A stretch of 35,695 nt of DNA, from the NCBI GenBank assembly GCA_035637315.1, contig DASPXK010000280.1, forward strand, positions 1 to 35,695, in the 5' to 3' direction. Source of the DNA: DASPXK01 sp035637315 (GTDB lineage: Bacteria > Chloroflexota > UBA6077 > JACCZL01). The stretch's first letter is position 1. Every line of letters begins with the position of its first letter. Below are positions 16,356 to 23,996 of the stretch, one piece after another. Both the position numbers and the translations under genes were made by a program. The notes under the pieces are model-generated. The model searched no databases. It saw nothing but the letters and a program-made list of their open reading frames with translations, and was not told the origin of the DNA.

Positions 16356-16535
16356 CTACGCGCGGTCGTCGTGCCAGAAGGGCTCCGGGGCGTGGGCGCA
16401 CGAAGCGCACAGGCGGAGTGTGCCTGTGAGGGGGCTTTCGGGGTCTTCACGCGCGGTCAGGACCGTAAGGCGGCCGCACTCTTGGCAGACGCCTCGGAGA
16501 GGTGGACTTGTCGTCTTCCCTGGCCGCTCCTCCAT
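16356..16535 (-). CDS. Small zinc-ribbon protein
   Basis: 59 residues with CQEC (about 17-20) and CASC (about 43-46), giving a four-cysteine zinc ribbon separated by about 22 residues (RGVCQECGRLTVLT...LRLCASCAH). A good ribosome-binding GGAGG lies five bases before the ATG at 16533-16535, which supports a real gene despite its size. It precedes the membrane protein gene by 88 bp on the same strand. Function unknown. Confidence 0.62.
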   Translation of the reverse strand: MEERPGKTTSPPLRGVCQECGRLTVLTAREDPESPLTGTLRLCASCAHAPEPFWHDDRA

Positions 16536-16597
16536 CACACCCTCCCGAATCGTGGCCCGCGCCAGTTTGAGTCGAAAGAAAAGATAGCAGGCCAGCC

Positions 16598-16628
16598 TTG
16601 AGGGCGCCCCAACACCCCGCCATACAAT
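16598..16628 (+). promoter_or_regulatory. Promoter placing transcription at the start codon (leaderless)
   Basis: TTGAGG (16598-16603, 4/6 to -35) and TACAAT (16623-16628, 5/6 to -10) are 19 bp apart. The -10 box ends six bases before the GTG at 16635, so transcription would begin at or next to the start codon and no Shine-Dalgarno sequence is available. Confidence 0.5.
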
Positions 16629-16634
16629 CAGGCC

Positions 16635-17861
16635 GTGGCCAATCTCGCAGCGCGCCGGCCGCGCAAGGCCGTCTGGCTAGCGCGGCTGGCGGTCCTACCA
16701 CTGCTTGGACTGCTCCTGCCGCTGCTCGCGCTCGAGGGGGCGCTGCGGGCGTTTGGACCGTTCCTGCCCGGCCAGTATCAGCTCGGAGTGCTGATGGTCC
16801 CCGATCCGGAGTATGGCCACTTCCATCTGCCCGGCGCCTCGGTCTGGTATCACTCGTCCGAGTTCGTCGCGCACGTCCGAACGAACCGCTACGGTCTGCG
16901 CGGGCCGGAGCTGGTCGAACCGCGTCCGCCGCGCCTCGGCCGGATCCTGGTCGCCGGTGACTCGTTCGTAGAAGCCCGCCAGATGCCCGAGGAGGCCACC
17001 GCCGTAGCCGTCCTTGCCGCAGCCCTCGACGCTCCCGGTCCCGCCCGGTCCTCGGCGCGCAGCCCCGAGTCCTCGTCCTGTGAGGTGGTCAACGGCGGGG
17101 TCGCCGGCTGGGGAACCGGCGAGGAGTACGTCTTCCTGCGCCAGGCCGGGGTTCACCTCCAGCCAGACCTGGTCGTGCTGGTGTTCTTCCTGGGCAACGA
17201 TGTCAGCAACAACGTCCGCCGCGAGGATCCGAGCGGAGGCTGGCACCGCGGGCCCGGCTTTCGCCTGGAGCAAGACGGCACCCTCCAGGAGCTGGCCTTC
17301 ACGCTCGGGCCGGACGAGCCGCCGCTGGCCAAGTCGCTGCGGAGCCGGTCGCTGGCCTACACCTACCTGGACAGCGGCGTCCTGGGCAAGCTCGACGAGG
17401 ATGACACCGAGGGGCGCCAGCCGAGCATCGGCAAGCAGGACCTGTTCGCCCCGCGCGAGTCGGCCGATGTCCGCCGGGCCTGGCGACTGACCGAGGCGCT
17501 GCTTGGCGCGATCGAGCAGGCCATCGAGCGGGCCGGCAGCCGCCTGCTGCTGGTGGCCGCCCCGACGAGCTACCAGGTGTACCGGGAGGAGTGGGCGCGG
17601 ACGGTACGCTCGGCAGCCGCGCGCGAAAGCTTCGACCCGCTGGTCCCCAATCGGCGTCTGGCGCAGGCTGCCGAGCGACTCGGCGTGCCGCTGTTGGACT
17701 TGCTGCCAGCGTTCCAGGCCGCCGCGTCGAGCAGCGAACGCCTCTACTTCCGGCAGGACGCCCACTGGACCACGGCTGGCAATCGTCTGGCCGCGAGCGA
17801 GTTGGCCAGCTTCCTCGGCCAGCACCCAGCGCTCATGCCGCCCGGCTGCGGCGCGCTTTAG
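16635..17861 (+). CDS. Membrane-anchored SGNH hydrolase-fold protein
   Basis: 408 residues. One N-terminal transmembrane helix or uncleaved signal (about 14-36), then an extracytoplasmic SGNH domain: GDS with nucleophile Ser110 (VAGDSFVEA), a glycine block (VNGGVAGWGTGEEY), GND at 187-189 (FLGNDVSNN) and the Asp-x-His pair D375/H377 (RQDAHWTTAGN). SGNH enzymes are esterases or O-acyl transferases; AlgJ/AlgX- and DltD-type members act on exported polysaccharides. Its position beside a dlt cluster suggests a role in acyl-ester turnover or transfer, but that is inference. GTG start, apparently leaderless. Confidence 0.83.
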   Translation: MANLAARRPRKAVWLARLAVLPLLGLLLPLLALEGALRAFGPFLPGQYQLGVLMVPDPEYGHFHLPGASVWYHSSEFVAHVRTNRYGLRGPELVEPRPPRLGRILVAGDSFVEARQMPEEATAVAVLAAALDAPGPARSSARSPESSSCEVVNGGVAGWGTGEEYVFLRQAGVHLQPDLVVLVFFLGNDVSNNVRREDPSGGWHRGPGFRLEQDGTLQELAFTLGPDEPPLAKSLRSRSLAYTYLDSGVLGKLDEDDTEGRQPSIGKQDLFAPRESADVRRAWRLTEALLGAIEQAIERAGSRLLLVAAPTSYQVYREEWARTVRSAAARESFDPLVPNRRLAQAAERLGVPLLDLLPAFQAAASSSERLYFRQDAHWTTAGNRLAASELASFLGQHPALMPPGCGAL

Positions 17862-17870
17862 TATCGCGAC

Positions 17871-17982
17871 GTGAGTAGCGAGCTATGGGTAACGAGTAGT
17901 GACTCATGACTCGCTGCTCGCTGCCGCTACTCACAACTCGCTGCTCGCTGCCGCTACTCACAACTCGCTACTCGCTACTCGC
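17871..17982. repeat. Heptamer-derived array with three 27-bp units
   Basis: A left arm with GTGAGTAGCGAG and ACGAGTAGTGA (17871-17900) faces three 27-bp direct copies (17902-17928, 17929-17955, 17956-17982), each made of roughly 7-bp pieces such as ACTCACA, ACTCGCT and GCTCGCT. Left and right arms are reverse complements in part (GAGTAGCGAG against CTCGCTACTC). There are no unique spacers, so it is not CRISPR. The last 15 bases encode the final residues and the stop codon of DltD. Confidence 0.75.
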
Positions 17983-19224
17983 GGTGCCGGAAGGTCTCGC
18001 ATCTCGATCTTCCGACCGGCCCAGCCTGTCATGGTAAAAGGCATCGAGCGCCCGGTCGTAGAAGAGCCAGCCCTTCTGGTTCGGGTGCGACCGGTCGTCG
18101 GCCGTAAAGTACGCGTCGGCGTCATGGTCCTCGAAGTCCAGCAGTGGCACGTCGTACGGTGCAACGACCGACCGCAGCTTCCTGTAGAAAGCCTCGCGAG
18201 CCCTGGCCGAGACGCCCCAGTAGTCGTAATAGACGCCCTTGATCGGCACGCTCAGGAGCAGCGGCTGCGCGCCAAGCTCCCGCAGCCCCCTCAGCAGCAA
18301 CTCCAGGTCAGTCCAGTCCGTCTCTTGCGACAACTGCTGAAGGAAGAGCCGGTCGCTGTTGCGGCCTCGCTGGCTAGTCAAGCGCTGGCCGTTCTCGACC
18401 CAGTATTGGTTGTCGAATCCGAACGGGTTGCTATCGGAGCGCTGCTGTGCCTCGCGCTCGGCGTCGACCTGAAGCGAGCTCCAGTCTGGCCTGAGCGGCC
18501 GGCGCGGAACCTCGATCCCCAGCTCCGGGTGGAGCCGAATAAGCGCCAGTGTCTCCCAGTGGTCCTGGAGCCGCAGGATGAGATTCTGGAGCTTGCCGAG
18601 CGGGAAGACCGCGTAATACAGCGCCCGGTTGATCGGCGAGTTTTCCGCCAGCCTCTCCAGGCTGAATCTGAGCAGCGGGCTGCGCTCGAGCGTGCTCGGA
18701 TACCGCACCATGCGGCGCGCGACCTCTTGCTTGAGCCCGAAGCTTAGCTCGCTGCTGAAAGCGAGCAAGTTGGCCTGAATGACCGAAAAGTTGCCTCCGT
18801 AGTAGCTCTGCCTCACGCGATCGTCGCCGTGGAAGAAGGTCGGCGAAAGGCAGATGGCGATCTTCTTGCCCTGGAGCTCCGAGCCGATCGCGGCCATCCG
18901 CTGGAGGACGATGAGCGGGGTGGTCCCGCCGGCGCCGACCAGGAAGACAGCGAAGCCGGTCGGGAAGGTCTGAAACAACTCGCTGGCGTGGTACGGGCCG
19001 ACGAAGCTGTCGAACTCAGAGCTGCCGTATAGCGGCAGCAGATCTTGTTGCCGAAACGCCTCGGCCTGCAAGGCGATGCCCTGCATCTTGATCGGAAAGA
19101 GCTGTGCCGCCAGGGCGTGAACGTAGCGGCCTTCAACGCTCCGCGCGTACAGAGTCCATCCGAACAGGGCGGCCGCCACCAGTCCGCTGGCTAGCAGCGC
19201 CGACACCAGATGGGGCGCTCTCAT
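17968..19224 (-). CDS. dltD: DltD-like D-alanyl transfer protein (SGNH fold)
   Basis: 418 residues. One N-terminal membrane helix (about 7-27) and an extracytoplasmic SGNH-like domain with LYGSSEFDS (Ser68-Ser69; the DltD GSSE motif) and, near the C-terminus, DDRSHPNQKGW, supplying the Asp/His of the catalytic set. In Firmicutes DltD works with DltB to move D-alanine from the carrier pathway onto teichoic acid outside the membrane. Here it is divergent from dltC-X-A-B, sharing a 182-bp intergenic region, rather than last in the operon. Its last four residues (ASSE) and stop codon come from a heptamer-type repeat. Confidence 0.88.
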   Translation of the reverse strand: MRAPHLVSALLASGLVAAALFGWTLYARSVEGRYVHALAAQLFPIKMQGIALQAEAFRQQDLLPLYGSSEFDSFVGPYHASELFQTFPTGFAVFLVGAGGTTPLIVLQRMAAIGSELQGKKIAICLSPTFFHGDDRVRQSYYGGNFSVIQANLLAFSSELSFGLKQEVARRMVRYPSTLERSPLLRFSLERLAENSPINRALYYAVFPLGKLQNLILRLQDHWETLALIRLHPELGIEVPRRPLRPDWSSLQVDAEREAQQRSDSNPFGFDNQYWVENGQRLTSQRGRNSDRLFLQQLSQETDWTDLELLLRGLRELGAQPLLLSVPIKGVYYDYWGVSARAREAFYRKLRSVVAPYDVPLLDFEDHDADAYFTADDRSHPNQKGWLFYDRALDAFYHDRLGRSEDRDARPSGTASSE

Positions 19225-19340
19225 GCCCGGAGCAGGCCGCCCGCCGGGCGTCTCACTGGCAGCGTGAGACCTAACAAGTCGACCATGGCTTTTAGTTCAT
19301 ACAATGCATAGCAGTGGCGCAACATTGCACCCTTCCAGAG

Positions 19341-19346
19341 TATAAT
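19341..19346 (+). promoter_or_regulatory. Candidate -10 box of the dltC-X-A-B operon
   Basis: A perfect TATAAT 61 bp before the dltC start in the dltD-dltC intergenic region. No good -35 hexamer is present at 16-19 bp. TACAAT at 19300-19305 is a second candidate. Divergent control of dltD and dltCXAB from this region is likely. Confidence 0.5.
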
Positions 19347-19406
19347 GGCCTCCCGCGACCGGAGTGGGAATGCGCCGTTAGATGCAGACGGAGCGAGAGA
19401 AGAGCC

Positions 19407-19649
19407 GTGTCGACCGCGGACCGGGTGCTGGCCGTCCTTGCCGACGTGGTGGAGACCGACGAGGTCCGCCAGAACCTGGATCTACCCTTGTATGAGCTGC
19501 AGATGCTCGACTCGCTCGGCACCGTCCACTTGATGGTCGCCTTCTCTGAGGAGTTCGGGCTAGAGATCTCGCCGGCTGAGTTCGAGCGTGACGAGTGGGC
19601 CACGCCTGGCAAGATCGTCGAGTACGTCGAGAGCAAGGTCCGACACTAG
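19407..19649 (+). CDS. dltC: D-alanyl carrier protein
   Basis: 80 residues, the size of DltC. The phosphopantetheine attachment site is Ser36 in MLDSLGT, and EFERDEWATPGKIVEYVE matches the characteristic end of DltC. It carries activated D-alanine as a thioester for transfer towards the membrane. GTG 19407 is chosen: GAGAGAAGAG lies just upstream and it gives the normal carrier N-terminus (ADRVLAVLADVVETDEV); an open extension of 31 codons upstream crosses the -10 box and looks non-coding. First gene of the operon, 17 bp before dltX. Confidence 0.92.
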   Translation: MSTADRVLAVLADVVETDEVRQNLDLPLYELQMLDSLGTVHLMVAFSEEFGLEISPAEFERDEWATPGKIVEYVESKVRH

Positions 19650-19666
19650 TCGGCAGGCAGGTTGCG

Positions 19667-19825
19667 ATGCTGAGCCGCAGGCGTCCTTCGCCCACGCTTG
19701 CCGCTAACGGGCCGGTCCGAGCCATCCTTCTGACGCTCTATTACTTGACGATCCTGGTGGGGCTGATCCTGCTGTACGGGCGTGGCGATTTCTCGACACC
19801 CAGCTTTGTCTATCAAGGGTTCTAG
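19667..19825 (+). CDS. dltX: DltX-like small membrane protein
   Basis: 52 residues with one transmembrane helix (LLTLYYLTILVGLILLYG, about 21-38) and the C-terminal FVYQGF end. DltX proteins of Firmicutes are about 45-50 residues, have the same TLFYF-helix-LY arrangement and end F-x-Y-x-x-F; that tail inserts in the DltB channel. Its position between dltC and dltA supports the call. ATG 19667 has GGCAGGCAGG upstream; dltA starts 10 bp after its stop. It is easy to miss because of its size. Confidence 0.85.
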   Translation: MLSRRRPSPTLAANGPVRAILLTLYYLTILVGLILLYGRGDFSTPSFVYQGF

Positions 19826-19835
19826 GACCTGGCCG

Positions 19836-21296
19836 GTGGACCTGCTCGATCGGATCGACCGCTGGGCACGGCTGGCTCCCAACCGCTTGGCCCACGTCAG
19901 CGCCGATCGCAGCCTGACGTACGCCGAGCTCGTGCGCCGCTCAGATGGTCTCGCCGCCCACCTGGCTGAGGCCCTTCCCGACGACAGATCACCGGTCGCC
20001 GTCCTCGGCCACAAGGAGCCAGACATGCTGGTCGCGTTCCTTGGAGCGGCCAAGGCCGGCCATCCCTACATCCCTCTGGATACGGCCCTGCCGCCTCACC
20101 GCGTCGAACGGATCGTGTCCGCGGCTGGCGCCCGCCTCACGTTGACCCCCAGCAGCGTGGCCGCCTTGAGAGCCCGGCCCTCCGGCCTGCGTTCGCGCCG
20201 GCTTGGCCCCCACGATCCCTACTACGTCATGTTCACCTCGGGGAGCACGGGTGAACCCAAGGGTGTCGTGATCACGCTGAAGTGCCTGGCGAGCTTCGTG
20301 AACTGGATGCTGGCCGAACAAGGCCTGGCGGAGAGAAGCGAGACGTTCCTCAATCAGGTCCCCTACTCGTTCGACGTCTCACTGATGGACACCTATCTGG
20401 GGCTGGTGACCGGTAGCACCGTCGTCAGCGTGACGGCGGAACAGATCGCCAACCCGAACCTGCTCTACCGGGCACTCGCCGCCTCAGGCGTGACCATCTG
20501 GGTGTCGACGCCCTCATTCGCCGAGATGTGCGTGGTGGAGCGAGGCTTTGGCGCGAGCATGCTTCCGCGCCTGCGCAAATTCCTCTTCTGCGGTGAGACC
20601 CTGGCCCCGGAGCTGGCCGCCGAGCTGCTCGATCGCTTCCCAGGTGCTGAGGTCTGGAACACGTACGGTCCGACCGAGGCCACGGTGGCCACGACGTCGG
20701 TCCGCGTCGACCGCGACCTCCTGGCCGACTACTCTCCGCTGCCGATCGGCTACCCGATGCCCGGAGCTCGAGTCCTGGTCTTCGACGAGCGCGGGCAGGC
20801 CGTCGAGGATGGCCAGCGCGGGGAGATCGTGATTGCCGGCCCGAATGTCAGCCCGGGCTATCTCGGCAGACCCGATCTTACGGAGCGCGCTTTCTTCGAG
20901 CTTGATGGGCAGCGGGCGTACCGGACTGGAGACTGGGGCCGCTGCCGCGATGGGATGCTCTTCTTTGAAGGGCGAATGGACAACCAGATCAAGCTGCACG
21001 GTTACCGAATCGAGCTAGCGGACGTGGAGGCCAACCTGCGGACGCTGCCCGGCGTCCGCGACGCGGTCGTCGTCCCGGTTCTCAGGCAGCGCCGCCCTCA
21101 CGCTCTGCGCGCGTTCGTCATCCTGGCTAATCGCTCGCCCGGCTCCGATTTCGAGATCTCGAACGCTCTCAGGGCCCAGCTAGCCGAGCGTCTGCCGGCG
21201 TACATGCTGCCCCGCAAGTTCTCCTTCCTCGAAGCGTTCCCGATGACCGTCAACGGCAAGGCGGACCGGCGCCAGCTCGCGGAATCCATCGCGTGA
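19836..21296 (+). CDS. dltA: D-alanine--D-alanyl carrier protein ligase
   Basis: 486 residues; AMP-forming adenylation enzyme that activates D-alanine and loads it on DltC. Motifs: P-loop TSGSTGEPKG (134-143), NQVPYSFDVSLMDTY, WNTYGPTEATVATT, YRTGDWG, DNQIKLHGYRIEL and the C-terminal catalytic lysine in VNGKADRR. Cys252 in FLFCGETL corresponds to the cysteine that favours D-alanine in Bacillus DltA. GTG 19836 is chosen since VDLLDRIDRWARLAPNRLAH matches the family N-terminus and it begins just after the dltX stop; an ATG at 19782 would overlap dltX. Its stop overlaps the dltB start (GTGA). Confidence 0.93.
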   Translation: MDLLDRIDRWARLAPNRLAHVSADRSLTYAELVRRSDGLAAHLAEALPDDRSPVAVLGHKEPDMLVAFLGAAKAGHPYIPLDTALPPHRVERIVSAAGARLTLTPSSVAALRARPSGLRSRRLGPHDPYYVMFTSGSTGEPKGVVITLKCLASFVNWMLAEQGLAERSETFLNQVPYSFDVSLMDTYLGLVTGSTVVSVTAEQIANPNLLYRALAASGVTIWVSTPSFAEMCVVERGFGASMLPRLRKFLFCGETLAPELAAELLDRFPGAEVWNTYGPTEATVATTSVRVDRDLLADYSPLPIGYPMPGARVLVFDERGQAVEDGQRGEIVIAGPNVSPGYLGRPDLTERAFFELDGQRAYRTGDWGRCRDGMLFFEGRMDNQIKLHGYRIELADVEANLRTLPGVRDAVVVPVLRQRRPHALRAFVILANRSPGSDFEISNALRAQLAERLPAYMLPRKFSFLEAFPMTVNGKADRRQLAESIA

Positions 21297-22795
21297 CCCC
21301 GTACGCCAACTTCACGTATTTCGGCGTCGTCCTGTTTCCAGTCCTGCCTACCCTGGTCCTGGGCCTGGTCGGACGGCTGTCGCGGTTCTGGATCCTGGCC
21401 GCGACGGTCATCATGCTGGTTGTCCAGTACGGTGGCAGCCTGAGTCTCTGGTCTGGGACGCCTGTTCCCGACACCTGGATCGTCGTCGGCTGGGCCGCGT
21501 TCGAGTGGGGCGTGGCGATGAGCTTCCTCTTGGCGCGCGCTCGCGCCAGCCATCGCCTGACGTTCTACGCCGCCCTGGCCGTCGCTCTTCTTCCCCTAGC
21601 TCTGGCCAAGTACTTGCCGGTCTTCTCGACCGCCTTTCCGCTCGGTTTTCTTGGCATCTCGTATGTAACCTTTCGCAGCCTGGAGGTGATCATCGGCATC
21701 CAGGACGGCCTGATCGATAGTCTGCGGCCCGAACAGTACTTCGCATTCCTGTTTTTCTTCCCGACCGTCTCATCCGGGCCGATCGACCGGTATCGGCGCT
21801 TCGAGCGAGACTGGAAGCGCCAGCGCACTCGGGCCAAGTTTCTGGAGCACCTCGACGCGGCTATCCACCGCATTTTCACCGGCTTCCTCTACAAGTTCAT
21901 CGTTGCCGCGCTCGTCAAGCAGTACTGGATGGATCCCGCCGCGAGCGCCGATGGGGCGCTCAACACGCTCTCCTACATGTACGCCTACAGCCTGTATCTG
22001 TTTTTCGATTTCGCCGGCTATAGCGCCTTCGCGATCGGCTTGAGCTACCTGTTTGGCGTCCAGACGCCTGAGAACTTCGATCGACCGTTCCTGGCGCGCA
22101 ACATCCGCGACTTCTGGAATCGCTGGCACATCAGCCTGTCGTGGTGGCTTCGCGATCACGTCTACATGCGGTTCGTCATGGCGGCCACCAAGGGCCACTG
22201 GTTCAAGGACAAGTACCTCGCCTCGTATCTTGGCCTCTTTCTCTCGATGGGCCTGATGGGGCTGTGGCACGGGGCGGCCCTCCACTACATCCTGTACGGC
22301 CTCTACCATGGGGCTCTGCTGGTGGGCCACGAGGTCTTTGGGCGCTGGAACCGGCGTCGCGTCCTGTGGGGCGAAGGGCCGTTCTGGCGAGCGGCGGGTG
22401 TCGTGCTTACGTTCCAGTTGGTCTGCTTCGGCTTTTTATTGTTCTCCGGACGACTGACGACCCCGCGCGCGTCCGCCAGCGGCACGGCCTACGAGGGCAG
22501 TCTGGAGCGCGCCCAATGCGGTGGGTTGAGCGGCTGGGCCTGGAACGGCAAGCAGCCGGACACATCGATCGGGGTGGAGATCTTCGACGGCGACATCCTC
22601 GTAGCGACGGTCCCGGCCGACCACCTACGCCAGGACCTGGTTGCGGCCGGCAAGGGCAACGGCTATCACGGCTTCGCGCACGTGGTCCCGTCGAGCCTGA
22701 AGGACGGCCGGCCCCACACCGTCTGGGCCAAGTTCGCCGGTACCGACCTGAAGCTAAAGGGCTCGCCTCAGACCATCACCTGCGGTGGAGGATAA
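21293..22795 (+). CDS. dltB: DltB-like MBOAT acyltransferase with extra C-terminal GWAWxG domain
   Basis: 500 residues against about 400 for ordinary DltB. Residues 1-390 form a multi-helix MBOAT transporter/transferase with FWNRWHISLSWWLRDHVY (His279) and LMGLWHGAALH (invariant His326, with His331). DltB transfers D-alanine from DltC across the membrane. After the last helix (about 370-388, FGFLLFSG) comes a 100-residue domain, 401-500, with CGGLSGWAWNGKQPDTSIGV, IFDGDILVATVPAD, LRQDL, GKGNGYHGF and SLKDGRPHTVWAKFAG. I recognise this as a beta-rich GWAWD-type module found at the ends of varied extracellular bacterial proteins. GTG start overlaps dltA by 4 bp. Confidence 0.9.
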   Translation: MTPYANFTYFGVVLFPVLPTLVLGLVGRLSRFWILAATVIMLVVQYGGSLSLWSGTPVPDTWIVVGWAAFEWGVAMSFLLARARASHRLTFYAALAVALLPLALAKYLPVFSTAFPLGFLGISYVTFRSLEVIIGIQDGLIDSLRPEQYFAFLFFFPTVSSGPIDRYRRFERDWKRQRTRAKFLEHLDAAIHRIFTGFLYKFIVAALVKQYWMDPAASADGALNTLSYMYAYSLYLFFDFAGYSAFAIGLSYLFGVQTPENFDRPFLARNIRDFWNRWHISLSWWLRDHVYMRFVMAATKGHWFKDKYLASYLGLFLSMGLMGLWHGAALHYILYGLYHGALLVGHEVFGRWNRRRVLWGEGPFWRAAGVVLTFQLVCFGFLLFSGRLTTPRASASGTAYEGSLERAQCGGLSGWAWNGKQPDTSIGVEIFDGDILVATVPADHLRQDLVAAGKGNGYHGFAHVVPSSLKDGRPHTVWAKFAGTDLKLKGSPQTITCGGG

Positions 22796-22817
22796 CCAGA
22801 GCGCACCCCGCGCGCCG

Positions 22818-23813
22818 CTACCGTCGGTGCGCCCGTTGAATCGCCTCGAGGCGCTCGATGAGGCGATCTATTGACCCATCGTCGAGGAGCTGGCGCTGTT
22901 GGTCAAGCGCATCGGCAAAGGTGGTCGCCAGGTCGTTGGCCCGTTCATCGACGCCGCGGCCGACCGATTGGGCGGCGTGGTAGGCGACGACCCGATCGTT
23001 GACGTCGCCATAGACCGACACTAGCCTGGCCAGCGGTGGGCGGAGGTCCGCGGCGCCGTCGCGGGTGGCGGGGAACAACTCGTCGAGCACCAGGACCGAG
23101 CGGATCGCTTTGCGAATGTCGTGAAAGCGAGCCTCTTGCTCGACGTCGAAGATATCGCCTATTACCAGGCCCTGGCTCGCCAGGTTCCTCAGCACGCGTT
23201 GGCCGACCAGGGCTAGGTTGCCGACCGAGTCATACGCCTCATCCGGGCCAGCCGCGGCCAGTGCCCACAGCCGTGGCAGTTGCCCGGCCTTGAGCGCGCT
23301 TGGCGAGGCCGCTGGCGCGGCGAAGAAGGCCGCCATCGAGTCGCGAACCTCGCTCGACCGAAGCGGCGCGAGGGCGACGATCATCTTGACGAGCCGCTGG
23401 TTGACGACATCTGGAGGCAGCTCCTCTCCGAGCAGCGCCTGCGTCTCCCAAGCGTCCTTGTAGAAGCCGATGCTCTCGTACGCGTCGTCGACTGCATCAC
23501 GGAAGGTCTGCATCAACTCGGGCTCGTAGGCGTAGGCGTTGAAGTCCATCAGCAGCCGAAGCTCCAGCAGGCGTCGCCGTAGAGCGCCGCCCTTGACCTC
23601 TTCGAGGCTGGGGCGGGTCGGGAAGACGTCCAGCTCCGCGGTGGCCCGCCCCAAGCCTCCGAGGAGCTGCGCCGGGGCTGCCTCCAGGTATGCGCCGCTT
23701 CCGTCGCCGACGACAGAGGCGGGTGCGCCCGGCTCGAGTTGGCCCCTGGCCACTTCCAGCGGCGACAAGGCTAGCGCCAACACCAGCCCTGCCGACACCA
23801 GTACGCGTCGCAT
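22818..23813 (-). CDS. Secreted helical protein of unknown function
   Basis: 331 residues with a clear signal peptide (MRRVLVSAGLVLALALSPLEVARG). The mature part is rich in alpha helix and acidic residues: RRRLLELRLLMDFNAYAYEP, FRDAVDDAYESIGFYKDAWE, and EARFHDIRKAIRSVLVLDELFP, which faintly recalls CHAD-domain helices, though no proper CHAD histidine pattern was established. I do not recognise the family. It converges on dltB with a 22-bp gap, so it is a neighbour of the dlt genes but not in their operon. Confidence 0.72.
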   Translation of the reverse strand: MRRVLVSAGLVLALALSPLEVARGQLEPGAPASVVGDGSGAYLEAAPAQLLGGLGRATAELDVFPTRPSLEEVKGGALRRRLLELRLLMDFNAYAYEPELMQTFRDAVDDAYESIGFYKDAWETQALLGEELPPDVVNQRLVKMIVALAPLRSSEVRDSMAAFFAAPAASPSALKAGQLPRLWALAAAGPDEAYDSVGNLALVGQRVLRNLASQGLVIGDIFDVEQEARFHDIRKAIRSVLVLDELFPATRDGAADLRPPLARLVSVYGDVNDRVVAYHAAQSVGRGVDERANDLATTFADALDQQRQLLDDGSIDRLIERLEAIQRAHRR

Positions 23814-23878
23814 CTACGCCACCCAGGCCAATCCCGTCTCGATTGTACGTCGAGCCCGACCCCTCCCCCAGCCCCGCG

Positions 23879-23959
23879 AAGCGCACTCGTTCCTCCCCGA
23901 CTCGGAGAGGGGAGCGGCTCCCCTTCCCCTTTGGAGAAGAGCAGGGAACAAGTGCGCTT
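23879..23959. repeat. Inverted-repeat element upstream of the dehydratase
   Basis: AAGCGCACTCGTTCC (23879-23893) and GGAACAAGTGCGCTT (23945-23959) are inverted copies with one mismatch, enclosing a C/G-rich interior with a second hairpin (GGGGAGC-G-GCTCCCC). CCCCGCGAAGC at 23872-23882 also occurs at 137-147. It ends 37 bp before the dehydratase start and looks like a small non-coding mobile or folded element. Confidence 0.6.
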
Positions 23960-23996
23960 GGCGAGGTTAGGTTATTCTCACGCCGAGGTGACCGAG

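Noticed and set aside
16268..16450. N-terminal extension of the membrane protein gene by 61 codons.
   Set aside because: The extension is not hydrophobic or family-like and overlaps the zinc-ribbon gene, which has its own good ribosome-binding site.
16695..17825. A 376-codon antisense frame opposite the SGNH gene.
   Set aside because: The plus-strand frame has all SGNH catalytic blocks; the antisense frame has no recognisable domain.
17902..17982. Three direct 27-bp repeats looked like a small CRISPR array.
   Set aside because: The copies are contiguous with no spacers, are built from 7-bp pieces, and no cas gene is near.
19314..19406. A 31-codon N-terminal extension of dltC.
   Set aside because: It covers the TATAAT box and gives a non-family, Cys/Arg-rich peptide; GTG 19407 gives the standard carrier protein.
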